Shown: piece by piece, positions 7,550 to 16,463 of the stretch
Position numbering within the stretch: the first letter of the stretch is position 1
Layout of the letters: every line of letters starts with the position of its first letter
Assembly (NCBI GenBank): GCA_020831635.1
Contig: JAFIGC010000003.1
Span: 1-64,000 of the forward strand
Direction: 5' to 3'
DNA length: 64,000 bases
Origin: Verrucomicrobiota bacterium
GTDB lineage: Bacteria; Verrucomicrobiota; Kiritimatiellia; SS1-B-03-39; UBA6053
Made by a program: the position numbers and the translations under genes
Notes under the pieces: generated by a model
Told to the model about the DNA's origin: nothing
Databases searched by the model: none
The model's input: the letters and a program-made list of their open reading frames with translations, nothing else

Positions 7550-8728
7550 ATGGCCAGAAAGTTTGAAGAACGCGCGGAGGCGTACCTCCTGAGTGTGGTG
7601 GAAGGACGCCGACCCGGCACTTGGGCGGCGTTTCTTCGCATGCTCTTGGGTGGACTTTCCCATGTATTCTCCCTGGTGGTGCAAGTCCGCCTCTGGTGCT
7701 ATAAACACGGTCTGCTCAAACACCATACCTTGGGCTGTCAGGTGGTGAGTGTCGGCAACCTCACCGTGGGCGGCACCGGAAAAACCCCGGTGGTGGAAAT
7801 TTTGGCCCGTTCTCTGGAACAAAGCGGACGTCAGGTGGCCATTCTCAGCCGCGGATACAAAAAAAAGAAAATCCACCGTTCCCTGAAACAACGCCTCACG
7901 CAGCGGTACAAGGAGATCACCTCCCACAAGGATATTGACCCGCCCATTGTCGTGTCCGACGGCAAACGCATCCTCGTGGAACCCATTTACAGCGGTGACG
8001 AACCCTACATGCTGGCCAGCAACCTGCCCAACGTGGCCGTGATCGTGGGCAAAAACCGGGTGCGTTCGGGGCTGCACGCCATCAAAAAATTAAAATGCGA
8101 CACCCTGATTCTCGACGACGGCTTCCAACATCTGGCCCTCAAGCACCGGCTCGACATCGTCTTGGTGGACCGCACGAACCCTTTTGACAACGGACGAACC
8201 CTCCCCCGGGGTCTCCTGCGGGAACCCGTGCGCAACATCAAGCGCGCCGGCTTTATTTTCATCACCAAAAGCACCGGGGACGGGGCCGAGGAACTGCGCA
8301 CCCGCCTGCGGGAACTCAACCCGACCGCAGAGATTTCCGAGTGTCGGCATTGTCCGCGTTTCCTCAAAAACCTTTATGAAAACGAAACCGAACCGCTGGG
8401 GTATTTAAAAGGAAAGCGGGTGTTGGCCCTTTCCGGCATCGCGGTCCCCAAGGGCTTTGAAAACATTCTCTTTCAGTACGGCGCGGACGTGGTGGACCAT
8501 AAAATTTTTGCGGACCATCACCGGTATTCCATCCAGGAGATGATCGACCTGCACACCCTGGCGGCCGATTTGAATGTGGACGCCATCATCACCACCGAAA
8601 AAGACGCCGTGCGCGTGCCCCGTCTGGAGCAGCGGCAAGTGCCGATGTTCTATTTGCGTGTGGAAATCGAAATGTTCAGCGGACAGGAGCAATTCCATGA
8701 GTGGATACGACGCATCTGCCTTGAATAA
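7550..8728 (+). CDS. lpxK: Tetraacyldisaccharide 4'-kinase
   Basis: LpxK phosphorylates the 4' position of the lipid A disaccharide at the inner membrane. The P-loop of this family, [12 protein letters not shown], is at residues 69-80 and is followed by [10 protein letters not shown], a strong lpxK signature. A hydrophobic N-terminal stretch (residues 25-50) is the usual membrane anchor. The length of 392 residues is slightly above average. The start has AAGGAG upstream. The end overlaps the heptosyltransferase gene by 32 bases, so the envelope genes form one operon. Confidence 0.93.
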   Translation: MARKFEERAEAYLLSVVEGRRPGTWAAFLRMLLGGLSHVFSLVVQVRLWCYKHGLLKHHTLGCQVVSVGNLTVGGTGKTPVVEILARSLEQSGRQVAILSRGYKKKKIHRSLKQRLTQRYKEITSHKDIDPPIVVSDGKRILVEPIYSGDEPYMLASNLPNVAVIVGKNRVRSGLHAIKKLKCDTLILDDGFQHLALKHRLDIVLVDRTNPFDNGRTLPRGLLREPVRNIKRAGFIFITKSTGDGAEELRTRLRELNPTAEISECRHCPRFLKNLYENETEPLGYLKGKRVLALSGIAVPKGFENILFQYGADVVDHKIFADHHRYSIQEMIDLHTLAADLNVDAIITTEKDAVRVPRLEQRQVPMFYLRVEIEMFSGQEQFHEWIRRICLE

Positions 8729-9734
8729 TCCGGGGACCCGCCTGTTGGTGGTCGGCCCGAATTGGCTGGGGGACGGCATCATGGCCATGCCCGCCCTCCA
8801 AACATTGCGCGAGCGGTTGCATGAAGAAGCCTCGATCACCGTCGCCGTCAAACCCGGCCAAGCCGATCTCTGGAAAATGCATCCGACCCCCGACAAAGTG
8901 CTGACGCTCGGGGGACGAAATTCGGAATTCCCCGCCAACGTCAAAAAGCTTCGCGCGGAACGTTTTACCCATGCCCTGATCATCCCCCACTCCTTTCGCA
9001 GCGCCCTGTCCCCGACCTTGGCCCGCATTCCCCTGCGCCGCGGCACCGCCGGACAACTCCGCAACCTGCTCATGAACGACGCGGTGGACCTACGCCCTTT
9101 TGCCAAACATCACCAACAGTGGGAAGTGGCGGCCATCCTGCTCCCCGGTCCCCTGCCGGATCAGCTCCCCTCCCCTCGCCTGCATCCACCAGAATCCGAC
9201 CGCGATCAGGCCCGGGCCTGGCTGACGGAATATCCCTCGCCCCACTTGGGCCTCATCCCCGGTGCTGCCCGCGGGCCCTCCAAACGTTGGCCCGGGAAGC
9301 GCTTTTTAGCCGTGGCCCGGGCTTGGATCGAACACACCGGCGGCAGCGTCACCTGGCTGGGCACCCCGGAGGACCTCCCCCTCTGCCAGGAGCTGTCCCA
9401 AAGCCTCCCCGCGGATCACTCGCAGGTCCTCGCCGGCAAAACCCGCCTCACCGGCTTTGCCGCCGTACTCGAAGCCTTGGACGTGGTAGTCGCCAACGAC
9501 AGCGGCGGCATGCACCTCGCCGCCGCCGTCGGCACCCCCGTGGTCGCCATTTTCGGTCTCACCGACCCCGCGAAAACCGGTCCCCTGCACAAGGACGCCG
9601 TGGTCATGCAACACGCCGAACGGGTTTCCCGGGCCATTGCCCGCGACAGCGAAGCCGCTCGCGCCGCCCTCGCCGCCATTTCCGCCGAAGAGGTGATCGA
9701 ACGCGTTCTTGCCATTCCCGGCTCCAGTGCGTAA
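8697..9734 (+). CDS. waaF: ADP-heptose:LPS heptosyltransferase (GT9)
   Basis: The N-terminal phrase VVGPNWLGDGIMAMPAL and the C-terminal nucleotide-sugar phrase VVANDSGGMHLAAAVGTPVV are typical of WaaF/WaaC heptosyltransferases, which add heptose to the LPS inner core on the cytoplasmic side. The length is 345 residues. AGGAG lies 7 bases before the ATG at 8697, which supports that start inside the lpxK gene over an earlier in-frame one. Whether it is heptosyltransferase I or II cannot be settled; similarity in wording favours II. Confidence 0.87.
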   Translation: MSGYDASALNNPGTRLLVVGPNWLGDGIMAMPALQTLRERLHEEASITVAVKPGQADLWKMHPTPDKVLTLGGRNSEFPANVKKLRAERFTHALIIPHSFRSALSPTLARIPLRRGTAGQLRNLLMNDAVDLRPFAKHHQQWEVAAILLPGPLPDQLPSPRLHPPESDRDQARAWLTEYPSPHLGLIPGAARGPSKRWPGKRFLAVARAWIEHTGGSVTWLGTPEDLPLCQELSQSLPADHSQVLAGKTRLTGFAAVLEALDVVVANDSGGMHLAAAVGTPVVAIFGLTDPAKTGPLHKDAVVMQHAERVSRAIARDSEAARAALAAISAEEVIERVLAIPGSSA

Positions 9735-9743
9735 AGGGGGCGC

Positions 9744-10535
9744 ATGAATCGCCCGAAAATATCCGCCTGTGTCATGACCTTCAACGAGGAAAAAAACATC
9801 CGCCGTTGCTTGGAGAGCCTGACGTTTTGCGATGAAATCGTTGTTTTGGACAGTTGCAGCACCGACGCCACCATCCCCATTTGCCGCGAATACACCGAAC
9901 ACGTGTTTCAGGAGGAATGGAAGGGATACATCACCCAGCGCAACCGTCTCCGCGAACTCGCCAACTTTGACTGGGTTTTGTTTCTGGATGCGGACGAAGA
10001 AGTCTCCCCCATGCTCCGGGATCAGATTCTCTATCAATTCCGAACCGCCACCGGAAAATACATGGGCTTCGAATTCCCCCGCCAGGTGTTTTATCTGGGC
10101 AAGTGGATCCGACACGGCGAATGGAACCCGGACATCAAACTCCGCCTGTTCCGCAAAGACAAGGGCCACAGCGGCGGACAGGAGCCCCACGACATGGTCA
10201 TCGTGGACGGTCCCGTCAAAACCCTCACCGGCAAACTCTGGCACTACACCTACCGCGACCTTTCCCACCACATTCAGGTCATCAACCACTTTTCCTCCAT
10301 CAGCGCCAAGGAAATGTACCGCTCCGGGCGTCGATTTGGGCTCGTTCACCTCCTGCTCCGCCCGCCCATGCGCTTTATCAAGGGTTATTTCATCAAGGCG
10401 GGTTTTCTGGACGGCCTCCGCGGCTTTATCATCGCCGTGGTCGTCGCCTACGGCGTGGCCATGAAGTATGCCAAGCTCTGGGAGTGTGAATGGGAGGCCA
10501 TCATGGACCGGGAGAGTCGTTCCGAAGCCCCATGA
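9744..10535 (+). CDS. Glycosyltransferase family 2, WaaE/KdtX-like
   Basis: GT2 fold of 263 residues: the N-terminus SACVMTFNEEKNIRRCLES, the LDSC-ST-D segment and the LFLDADEE metal motif are clear. The C-terminal half (HPHDM-like, LWHYTYRDLSHHI, then a hydrophobic hairpin) matches the WaaE/KdtX subgroup, which adds glucose to LPS inner-core heptose. It starts 9 bases after the heptosyltransferase stop. An enzyme of another surface glycan with the same fold is possible. Confidence 0.82.
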   Translation: MNRPKISACVMTFNEEKNIRRCLESLTFCDEIVVLDSCSTDATIPICREYTEHVFQEEWKGYITQRNRLRELANFDWVLFLDADEEVSPMLRDQILYQFRTATGKYMGFEFPRQVFYLGKWIRHGEWNPDIKLRLFRKDKGHSGGQEPHDMVIVDGPVKTLTGKLWHYTYRDLSHHIQVINHFSSISAKEMYRSGRRFGLVHLLLRPPMRFIKGYFIKAGFLDGLRGFIIAVVVAYGVAMKYAKLWECEWEAIMDRESRSEAP

Positions 10536-10575
10536 AGATTCATTTCATGAAACGCAACCGCATGAAAACCCACCC

Positions 10576-12108
10576 ATGAGCGCCCCCCGCCTGTTCCGCT
10601 CCGCCGGGATGATCAGCCTCGGCACCTTGGTTTCCCGGATACTCGGATTGGCCCGGGAAATCATGATGGCCCGGGTTTTCGGCACCAGCGTGGTGGCCTC
10701 GGGCTTTTTTGTCGCCTTTACCATCCCCAATTTGTTCCGCCGCCTCTTCGGCGAAGGTGCTCTTTCCGCCGCCTTCATTCCCGCCTACGTGCGCAGCCGG
10801 GATCAGGAAGGCCCGGAGGCGGGATGGCATCTGTTCCGCAACTTGCTTTCCCTGGTACTGATTCTCCTCGGTGGCATCAGCCTCGCGGGCATGGCCGTGG
10901 CCACCTTGATTCTGGAATACGCCCGACCGGCGGGGCGGGTGGTGGACATCCTCCTCCCCCTGCGCATCATGCTCCCCTACATGGTCTGGATTTGCATGGC
11001 CGCCCTGGTGATGGGCGTGCTCAACTCCCATCGACGCTACATGGTTTCCGCATTTACCCCCTGCCTGCTCAACGTGGTCTGGATCCTGGCCCTGATCGGG
11101 GTGCAACGCCATCCGGACATGGAACCGGAAGTGAAAGTCCTGTGGATCTCCTGGTCCATCCTCATCGCCGGCGTGCTCCAATTCGCGGTGCAACTTCCAG
11201 TGCTGCGCAAACTCAACTACCGCGCCCCCCCTGAAGTCCATCCCCTCGGACCCGGCGTACGGCGCGTGATGATCAAAATGGGTCCGGCCGCCTTGGGGGC
11301 GGCGATCACCCAATTGAACGTGCTGTTGGACCGCTTTCTCGCCATGTGGGCCGGAGACTACGGACCCGCCGCCCTGTCCTTCGCGGAACGTCTCATCTAC
11401 CTGCCGCTCGGGCTATTCGCCACCGCACTGGGGACGATTCTGCTTCCGGAAATGTCCGCCCTCGCCCACCGCAAAGAGACCGAGTCTCTGGGTGGCACCG
11501 TCGAGCAAAGCCTCCGCGGCCTGCTGTATCTCATGGTCCCCGCCGCCGTGGGACTCGGCGTACTCGCCACGTCGATCGTCACCATGATTTATGCCCGCGG
11601 GGAATTCGACGCCGACTCCGTGACCTACACCTCCCGGGCACTGATGTTCTACGCCCCCGGTCTGGTGGTGTTCAGCCTCGCCAAAGTCTTCGTCCCCGTG
11701 TTCTACGCCCATCAGGACACGCGGACCCCCGTGAAAGTCGGGATGTTCACCGTGTCCGGCAACATTTGTTTAAGCATCCTTTTCGTGATCATCTTTCCCG
11801 AAGGCTGGAAACACGCCGGCCTCGCCCTCGGCACCGTCATCGCCGAACTGGTCCAGGTCATTCTCCTCGCCCGCCTCATGCACCGACGTTATGTCCGACC
11901 CCAATGGCGGCGCGTCTTTTTCGCGGGCGGAAAACACCTGCTGGCCAGTTTGCCCATGATCGCCGCCGCCCACTGGACGCTCACGCAAATGCCGAACGTT
12001 TCCCTGCTCCTTTCCATTCCCGTCGCCATCATGGTCGCGGGACTGGTCTATTTGGCGGCAACCCTGCTCCTCCGTTGCCGCGAACCCAGTGAGTTTCGGC
12101 ATAGGTGA
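10576..12108 (+). CDS. murJ: Lipid II flippase MurJ
   Basis: MurJ moves lipid II across the inner membrane for peptidoglycan synthesis. The start MSAPRLFRSAGMISLGTLVS and the next LGLAREIMMARVFGTS are standard MurJ wording. About 14 hydrophobic helices span 510 residues, the normal length. The ATG at 10576 is used because an upstream in-frame region (from 10468) is only the shadow of the previous gene. It closes the envelope operon that begins with lpxK. Confidence 0.93.
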   Translation: MSAPRLFRSAGMISLGTLVSRILGLAREIMMARVFGTSVVASGFFVAFTIPNLFRRLFGEGALSAAFIPAYVRSRDQEGPEAGWHLFRNLLSLVLILLGGISLAGMAVATLILEYARPAGRVVDILLPLRIMLPYMVWICMAALVMGVLNSHRRYMVSAFTPCLLNVVWILALIGVQRHPDMEPEVKVLWISWSILIAGVLQFAVQLPVLRKLNYRAPPEVHPLGPGVRRVMIKMGPAALGAAITQLNVLLDRFLAMWAGDYGPAALSFAERLIYLPLGLFATALGTILLPEMSALAHRKETESLGGTVEQSLRGLLYLMVPAAVGLGVLATSIVTMIYARGEFDADSVTYTSRALMFYAPGLVVFSLAKVFVPVFYAHQDTRTPVKVGMFTVSGNICLSILFVIIFPEGWKHAGLALGTVIAELVQVILLARLMHRRYVRPQWRRVFFAGGKHLLASLPMIAAAHWTLTQMPNVSLLLSIPVAIMVAGLVYLAATLLLRCREPSEFRHR

Positions 12109-12255
12109 TTTTCTCCCACTTTGCTTCTTTACAACTCTCGCCCAACGCTTATGAGAAACCAACAAGGTTTCCATCAGCATCTCCCCCCACACTCCCTTCA
12201 TCATTTCCCCATGGTTAGAGGTTTTCGCTTTTCTTTGCGCACGGAACATCGACAG

Positions 12256-12666
12256 ATGCACCGACAAAGTTCCCTGCCGAGCACCGCCTTGCGCGGCCTT
12301 TTGCTCCTGGGAGTCCTGATGCCTTTTTTGTTTCGGGTGGAACTCACCCAGACGCTGGCTTGGGTCTCAATGATTTATACCTATCAGCAGGAAGACACCT
12401 TCCATAACGCGATTCGTGACACCTTCAACGGAGAAAGACCCTGTAACCTATGTGAAATCCTCACCCGGGAAAATTTTGAGGACACGGATGGAGACCACGC
12501 GCAACTCAACCGCCGTCCCCAGGAACCGCCAACACTTTTTCCTGCCGTGACCCAGCAAGTGCCCGGACGTTCACCCGCTTCGTCCGCCGCATTTCCCACG
12601 GAACCGCCCCAAACCGGCCAAAAGCCGTCCTCCCGTCTCTTTCGACCTCCCCGCATGTTAGCCTGA
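12256..12666 (+). CDS. Small membrane protein with PCxLC motif, upstream of copper receptor
   Basis: From the ATG at 12256 the 136-residue product has a hydrophobic segment (residues 11-27), then DTFHNAIRDTFNGERPCNLC with C63 and C66, and a Pro/Ser-rich tail. Short proteins with such a cysteine pair occur before copper-type TonB receptors (compare DUF2946-like proteins). That context suggests a periplasmic copper or redox role, but this is inference. Upstream ATGs at 12151 and 12210 are open in frame, so the start is uncertain. Confidence 0.5.
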   Translation: MHRQSSLPSTALRGLLLLGVLMPFLFRVELTQTLAWVSMIYTYQQEDTFHNAIRDTFNGERPCNLCEILTRENFEDTDGDHAQLNRRPQEPPTLFPAVTQQVPGRSPASSAAFPTEPPQTGQKPSSRLFRPPRMLA

Positions 12667-12773
12667 CGATGATCCCCCATGGTTCCCATCCGCATCTGCC
12701 GATTGCTTTTCCCGGCCATGCGGTTGAACGGGACCGTATGTATTTCCACAATCATTTTTCAGGAGAACGAGCG

Positions 12774-14855
12774 ATGAAAGCTTTTCCTTTCGGCAGCGCG
12801 ATGCTGCTTTCCATTGCCTGGGTGCAGGCAGAAAACGCACCAATCACCTTGCCGACCCTTCCGGTTCACGCCGGGGAATACCCTTCCCAAAAAGACCTCC
12901 CCGCACAGATGCCTCTGCACCTTCATCAAGGCGAACTCAGCCGAAGTTTAGCGGGTATTCCCGGAGTCCAGCTCCGCAAGCAAGGCCATCACGCGGGCGA
13001 ACCCATCTTCAGAGGTCTGGGCTGGGAACGGGTGCAAACCCAATTCAACGGGCTTCCACTGCACGGGGCCTGTCCCTCGCGCATGGATCCCCCCGCCTCT
13101 TATTTCCGCACGGAATCCTTGCAATCCGTGGCCGTGGATCTCTCCGCACCCTCGGTCATTCACGGACCCGGCGGACTGGGCGGACGTATCCGCATCCGCA
13201 CCCGGCCGGTCTGGGACCCCGCCCATCCCATTCCCTATCAGGGAGAAACCAGTGGCGGCGCACAAAGTGCGGGCAAAACGCGAAACCTCTCGGTCTTACA
13301 GCGAACGGAATCCGAAAAGACCGCGTTGCAGATTCAAGCCGGCTATCAGCGTGCCACCGATTATTTCAGTGCCGACGGTACCCGAGTCCCCGCCGGGAAA
13401 ACCGTGCGAGACGCCTCCGCCGACTTTGGATTTGTGGCTGCGGAGGATCTGCAGTGGTCTCTCAGCGGCCGCTGGATCGATGAACGGGACATCCGCTTCC
13501 CGGCATTGCCCATGGACAACCGCTCCAACCGAATCCGCTTATTCAGTACGGATCTGCACTGGCAGCCCCATGCGCCCGCCCTGCGGGAACTTGAATTCCG
13601 CCTTGGGTACGGAGAAATAGACCATGTCATGGATAACCGGGACAAGCCGAACCGTCACGTGGTGGCGGCGAGAACCCCGGCCACCTCCCGACAGTATGCC
13701 ACCGGCCTGCTGAGTATTTGGCAGTTTGCTCCGGAGACCGAATGGCGCCTCGGCCTGGATGGCTCCCGCCTGGAGCGCGATGCCGTACGCACCCGGCAAA
13801 TGCCCTCCGGAATGCGCTTTGAGGATCCGATCTGGCCGGACCTTCAGTCCGAGCAAATCGGCGCTTTCGCGGAATGGGAGAGAGAGCTGCAGCCACAGAC
13901 GCGTTTGCGCGCCGGCCTGCGGGTGGACCATATGACCACGGAAGCCAAAAATGCGGATGCCCGCATTGTCCCGGGTCCCGGCGTGGGTCCCCTGACCATT
14001 CGCAATGCGTATCGGCGTTTTGGCGGGGCGGATTCCGGAGAGGTGGAACAGGACGATCTGCTCGTTTCCGGGAATCTCTGGCTCCAGCATCACCTCACCG
14101 AGAACTGGCTGCTACAAACGGGTCTCAGCCGGGTTGCGGCCAGCCCGAATCTGACCCAGCGTTACCGCGCCTTCGGGGCGGCTCCCGGTGGATTCGACCT
14201 CGGAAATCCGGATTTGGATCCGGAAATCAAACATCAAATCGAAGCCCGTCTTGACGGCCAGCTGGGAAAACACCGCGCGGGTGCTGCCCTGCATATGGCC
14301 CGGGTGGATGATTATATTCTGCGCCAGCGCGTTGCGCTTGCGGATGTCAATGGCGACGGAATGCCCAACCAAATCCGGGGATACCAAAACGAGGATGCCC
14401 TGCTCTATGGCGTGGAGGCCTCGGCCCTGCTGCGGCTCCCCGGCCAATTGCGTGTCCCGCTCACGATCAGCTGGCTGCGTGGCGAAACCCGCGCCGATCA
14501 GGAACCGCTTCCGGAAATGCCACCGATGGAGATTGAAGCCGCACTACGCTGGGAGGGCGTCCAAGAAACGGAACCCTTCCTCGAGTTCGGACTCCGTTCC
14601 GCCACCCGGCAGACACGTGTGAATGAGGCCTTCGGTGAAAATGAAACCCCCTCTTTTACCGTATTCCATATCCGCAGCGGTTTTTCGCCCCGACCGGGAT
14701 GGCGGATCGAAACCGGCGTGGAGAACCTCTTCAACCGAAATTATCACGAACATCTCACCCGCGAGGCCGTCTTCGCGGGCGGGGACCTGTCGCCAGGGGA
14801 CGAAATTCCAGAGCCGGAACGCAGCTTTTATGTAAGCCTGCGGTTTCGCTGGTAG
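12774..14855 (+). CDS. oprC: TonB-dependent copper receptor, OprC/NosA type
   Basis: It is a 693-residue outer-membrane receptor with a signal peptide, a plug domain (IPGVQLRKQG to FRGLGWERVQTQFNG) and a 22-strand-type barrel ending in a terminal aromatic (RFRW). The copper site known from Pseudomonas OprC, CxxxM plus HxM, is present as C100-M104 (GACPSRMDPP) and H284-M286 (DHVMDN). This supports copper uptake across the outer membrane. The ATG at 12774 has AGGAG 8 bases upstream. It follows the PCxLC protein by about 107 bases. A terminal TonB box is not obvious. Confidence 0.88.
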   Translation: MKAFPFGSAMLLSIAWVQAENAPITLPTLPVHAGEYPSQKDLPAQMPLHLHQGELSRSLAGIPGVQLRKQGHHAGEPIFRGLGWERVQTQFNGLPLHGACPSRMDPPASYFRTESLQSVAVDLSAPSVIHGPGGLGGRIRIRTRPVWDPAHPIPYQGETSGGAQSAGKTRNLSVLQRTESEKTALQIQAGYQRATDYFSADGTRVPAGKTVRDASADFGFVAAEDLQWSLSGRWIDERDIRFPALPMDNRSNRIRLFSTDLHWQPHAPALRELEFRLGYGEIDHVMDNRDKPNRHVVAARTPATSRQYATGLLSIWQFAPETEWRLGLDGSRLERDAVRTRQMPSGMRFEDPIWPDLQSEQIGAFAEWERELQPQTRLRAGLRVDHMTTEAKNADARIVPGPGVGPLTIRNAYRRFGGADSGEVEQDDLLVSGNLWLQHHLTENWLLQTGLSRVAASPNLTQRYRAFGAAPGGFDLGNPDLDPEIKHQIEARLDGQLGKHRAGAALHMARVDDYILRQRVALADVNGDGMPNQIRGYQNEDALLYGVEASALLRLPGQLRVPLTISWLRGETRADQEPLPEMPPMEIEAALRWEGVQETEPFLEFGLRSATRQTRVNEAFGENETPSFTVFHIRSGFSPRPGWRIETGVENLFNRNYHEHLTREAVFAGGDLSPGDEIPEPERSFYVSLRFRW

Positions 14856-14868
14856 CCCAGCATCTCCC

Positions 14869-15477
14869 TCATTTTGCCAATACCGACTCGGTGAGGTGGC
14901 GGACCGCCCATTGCCCGGTGTCGCGGGCTTCTTTTTCCGTGAGCCCGCAGACATCCCGGAGCACGACAAAAGCCTCGATGGAGGTGAACACGCTGAGGGC
15001 GTGAACCAAGCGCAGGTAGTCGGCCCGACCGAGTTGCTTTTGGACGGGTGCGAGGGCCTCTTGATAGGCCATCACCCGTCGGGCTTGTCGCAGGGATTCC
15101 CGGGGTGCGCCTCCGTCCGCCATCCATTGCTCCAAGGTGGCGCGCAGGTAGTTTCGGAAAAAAACCTCATTGTTGGCCACCAAATCGTGAAAGTAAGCTT
15201 GGACGGTTTCCACTTTTCCACAGAGCGTGGGCGGCGCATCCGCAAGAATGTCGTCCGCCTCCACCGTCAACGCGTCCAGGGGCGCCTCCAACAGGAGCAG
15301 GTTGATGTTGGAAAAATAGCGGTAAATGGTGGCCCGGGAAACCCGCGCCTCTTCGGCCACCTCTTCCAAGGTGGGAACGCCTCCATGGGACAAGAGACGT
15401 TGGGCGGCCCGCAGGATTTCCTTGCGGGTTCGCCATTTCTGATTTTCACGACCTCCATGAATTTTTTTATTTGACAT
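14869..15477 (-). CDS. TetR-family transcriptional regulator
   Basis: A TetR DNA-binding domain lies in the first 60 residues: KEILRAAQRLL, then the helix-turn-helix TLEEVAEEARVSRATIYRYF. A helical ligand-binding domain follows, for 202 residues in total. The ATG at 15477 is preferred; an upstream in-frame start at 15498 would read into the operator. It is divergent from the cupin gene, and a palindrome between them is the probable operator for both. The ligand is unknown. It is convergent with the copper receptor, so control of that gene is not implied. Confidence 0.9.
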   Translation of the reverse strand: MSNKKIHGGRENQKWRTRKEILRAAQRLLSHGGVPTLEEVAEEARVSRATIYRYFSNINLLLLEAPLDALTVEADDILADAPPTLCGKVETVQAYFHDLVANNEVFFRNYLRATLEQWMADGGAPRESLRQARRVMAYQEALAPVQKQLGRADYLRLVHALSVFTSIEAFVVLRDVCGLTEKEARDTGQWAVRHLTESVLAK

Positions 15478-15484
15478 AAATCCA

Positions 15485-15508
15485 TTTATAAGACACAAAT
15501 CTCATAAA
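15485..15508. promoter_or_regulatory. Probable TetR operator
   Basis: An inverted repeat has 9-nt arms, TTTATAAGA at 15485-15493 and TCTCATAAA at 15500-15508, a 6-nt spacer and one mismatch. It lies in the 58-base divergent spacer between the TetR gene start (15477) and the cupin start (15536). This size and position are typical of TetR-type autorepression. Binding is inferred. Confidence 0.6.
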
Positions 15509-15535
15509 GCAACCTCTAACCAAAGGAAAGTTATT

Positions 15536-15970
15536 ATGGCAACGCAAGCAGCAAAATGGGTTCTGGGTCATTTGGCCTCTCTGGTGGAAACCTCGGATCA
15601 TTACGGCATGGTTTACATCCACACGCCCGCGCACACGCCGGGTCCCCCGCCACACTATCACGAAGACGCCACCGAACTGTTCCTCATCCTGCGGGGACGT
15701 CTGGAAGTGGTCTGTGACGGCAAGGTGATGGTTCTGGGTCCCGGGGAAAGTTTTGTGGTGCCCAAAGGTTCGGTCCACACTTTTTCCAATCGAGAAGCGG
15801 AAGAAGTGGAATGGGTCACCTCCTACGCCCCGGACGGCTTCCAGCAATTCTTTGCGGATTTCGGCGTGGATGCCCGGGAAGAAAACGCGCGGGAACGGTC
15901 CGTCGCCGGAGAACTGGTGGGCCGGGTGATCGCCAACTGTGGCCGTTACGGCATGATCTTGGCGCAATAA
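15536..15970 (+). CDS. Cupin-domain protein, quercetinase-like
   Basis: A single cupin of 144 residues: motif 1 is visible in PPPHYHEDATELFLILRGRL (His, His, Glu ligands) and motif 2 in PKGSVHTF (His). There is no signal peptide. The gene has AAAGGAAAG upstream and is divergent from the TetR regulator, so it is likely the regulator's main target. The substrate is not predictable; this fold includes dioxygenases and small-molecule sensors. Confidence 0.82.
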   Translation: MATQAAKWVLGHLASLVETSDHYGMVYIHTPAHTPGPPPHYHEDATELFLILRGRLEVVCDGKVMVLGPGESFVVPKGSVHTFSNREAEEVEWVTSYAPDGFQQFFADFGVDAREENARERSVAGELVGRVIANCGRYGMILAQ

Positions 15971-16463
15971 TTGGTTTCAAGATGAAAACAAAGGAAGGAA
16001 TGACGAGGGACGAGGGATGAGTGACGAGTGCGGAGTGACGAGTGCGGAGTGCGGAGTGAGTGACGAGTGACGAGTGCGGAGTGACGAATCAGAGGTCAGA
16101 ACACAACCTGCCCCGGAGGGGTAAAAGCGGTCAGCCCGGGGTCAGCGACGGAGGAGCGCAGCCCCGGGTTCCCGTGCATCACGAACGAGCGCCCCGGAGG
16201 GGTGCAAGCGAGGGGGCGTCGGGAGTTCGGTGGACAAGGGCTCCGCGCCGCTTGCACCCCTCCGGGGCGCCCCAAATTTTACGCACATATCCCAGGGTTG
16301 CGGAGCGCTGACGCGCTCCTGACCCTGGGCTAAGCGCTTTCGCCCCTCCGGGGCGGCCTATGAAGTGGACCCGAAGGTCCATGCTCCAAGCCCCACGCTC
16401 CATGCTCCACGCTCCACGCCCTCTCTCCTTCTTTCACTCTCTCCTTCTTACTACCTATCCCCA
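15971..16463. repeat. Repeat-rich spacer: GTGCGGAGTGACGA tandem, 22-nt inverted repeat and nested hairpin
   Basis: No gene is supported over 490 bases. From 16003 to 16090 the sequence is a degenerate tandem of GACGAG and TGCGGAG words. A perfect 22-nt inverted repeat (containing CCCCGGAGGGGTGCAAG) lies at 16189-16210 and 16249-16270. A nested hairpin follows at 16291-16329, with arms CCCAGGGT/ACCCTGGG outside and GGAGCGC/GCGCTCC inside. After 16375, TCCATGC-type words repeat, then pyrimidine-rich sequence with CATCATTCTG at about 16460. Confidence 0.65.

Noticed and set aside
15467-15967. 166-residue minus-strand frame opposite the cupin
   Set aside because: It is antisense to a clear cupin gene.
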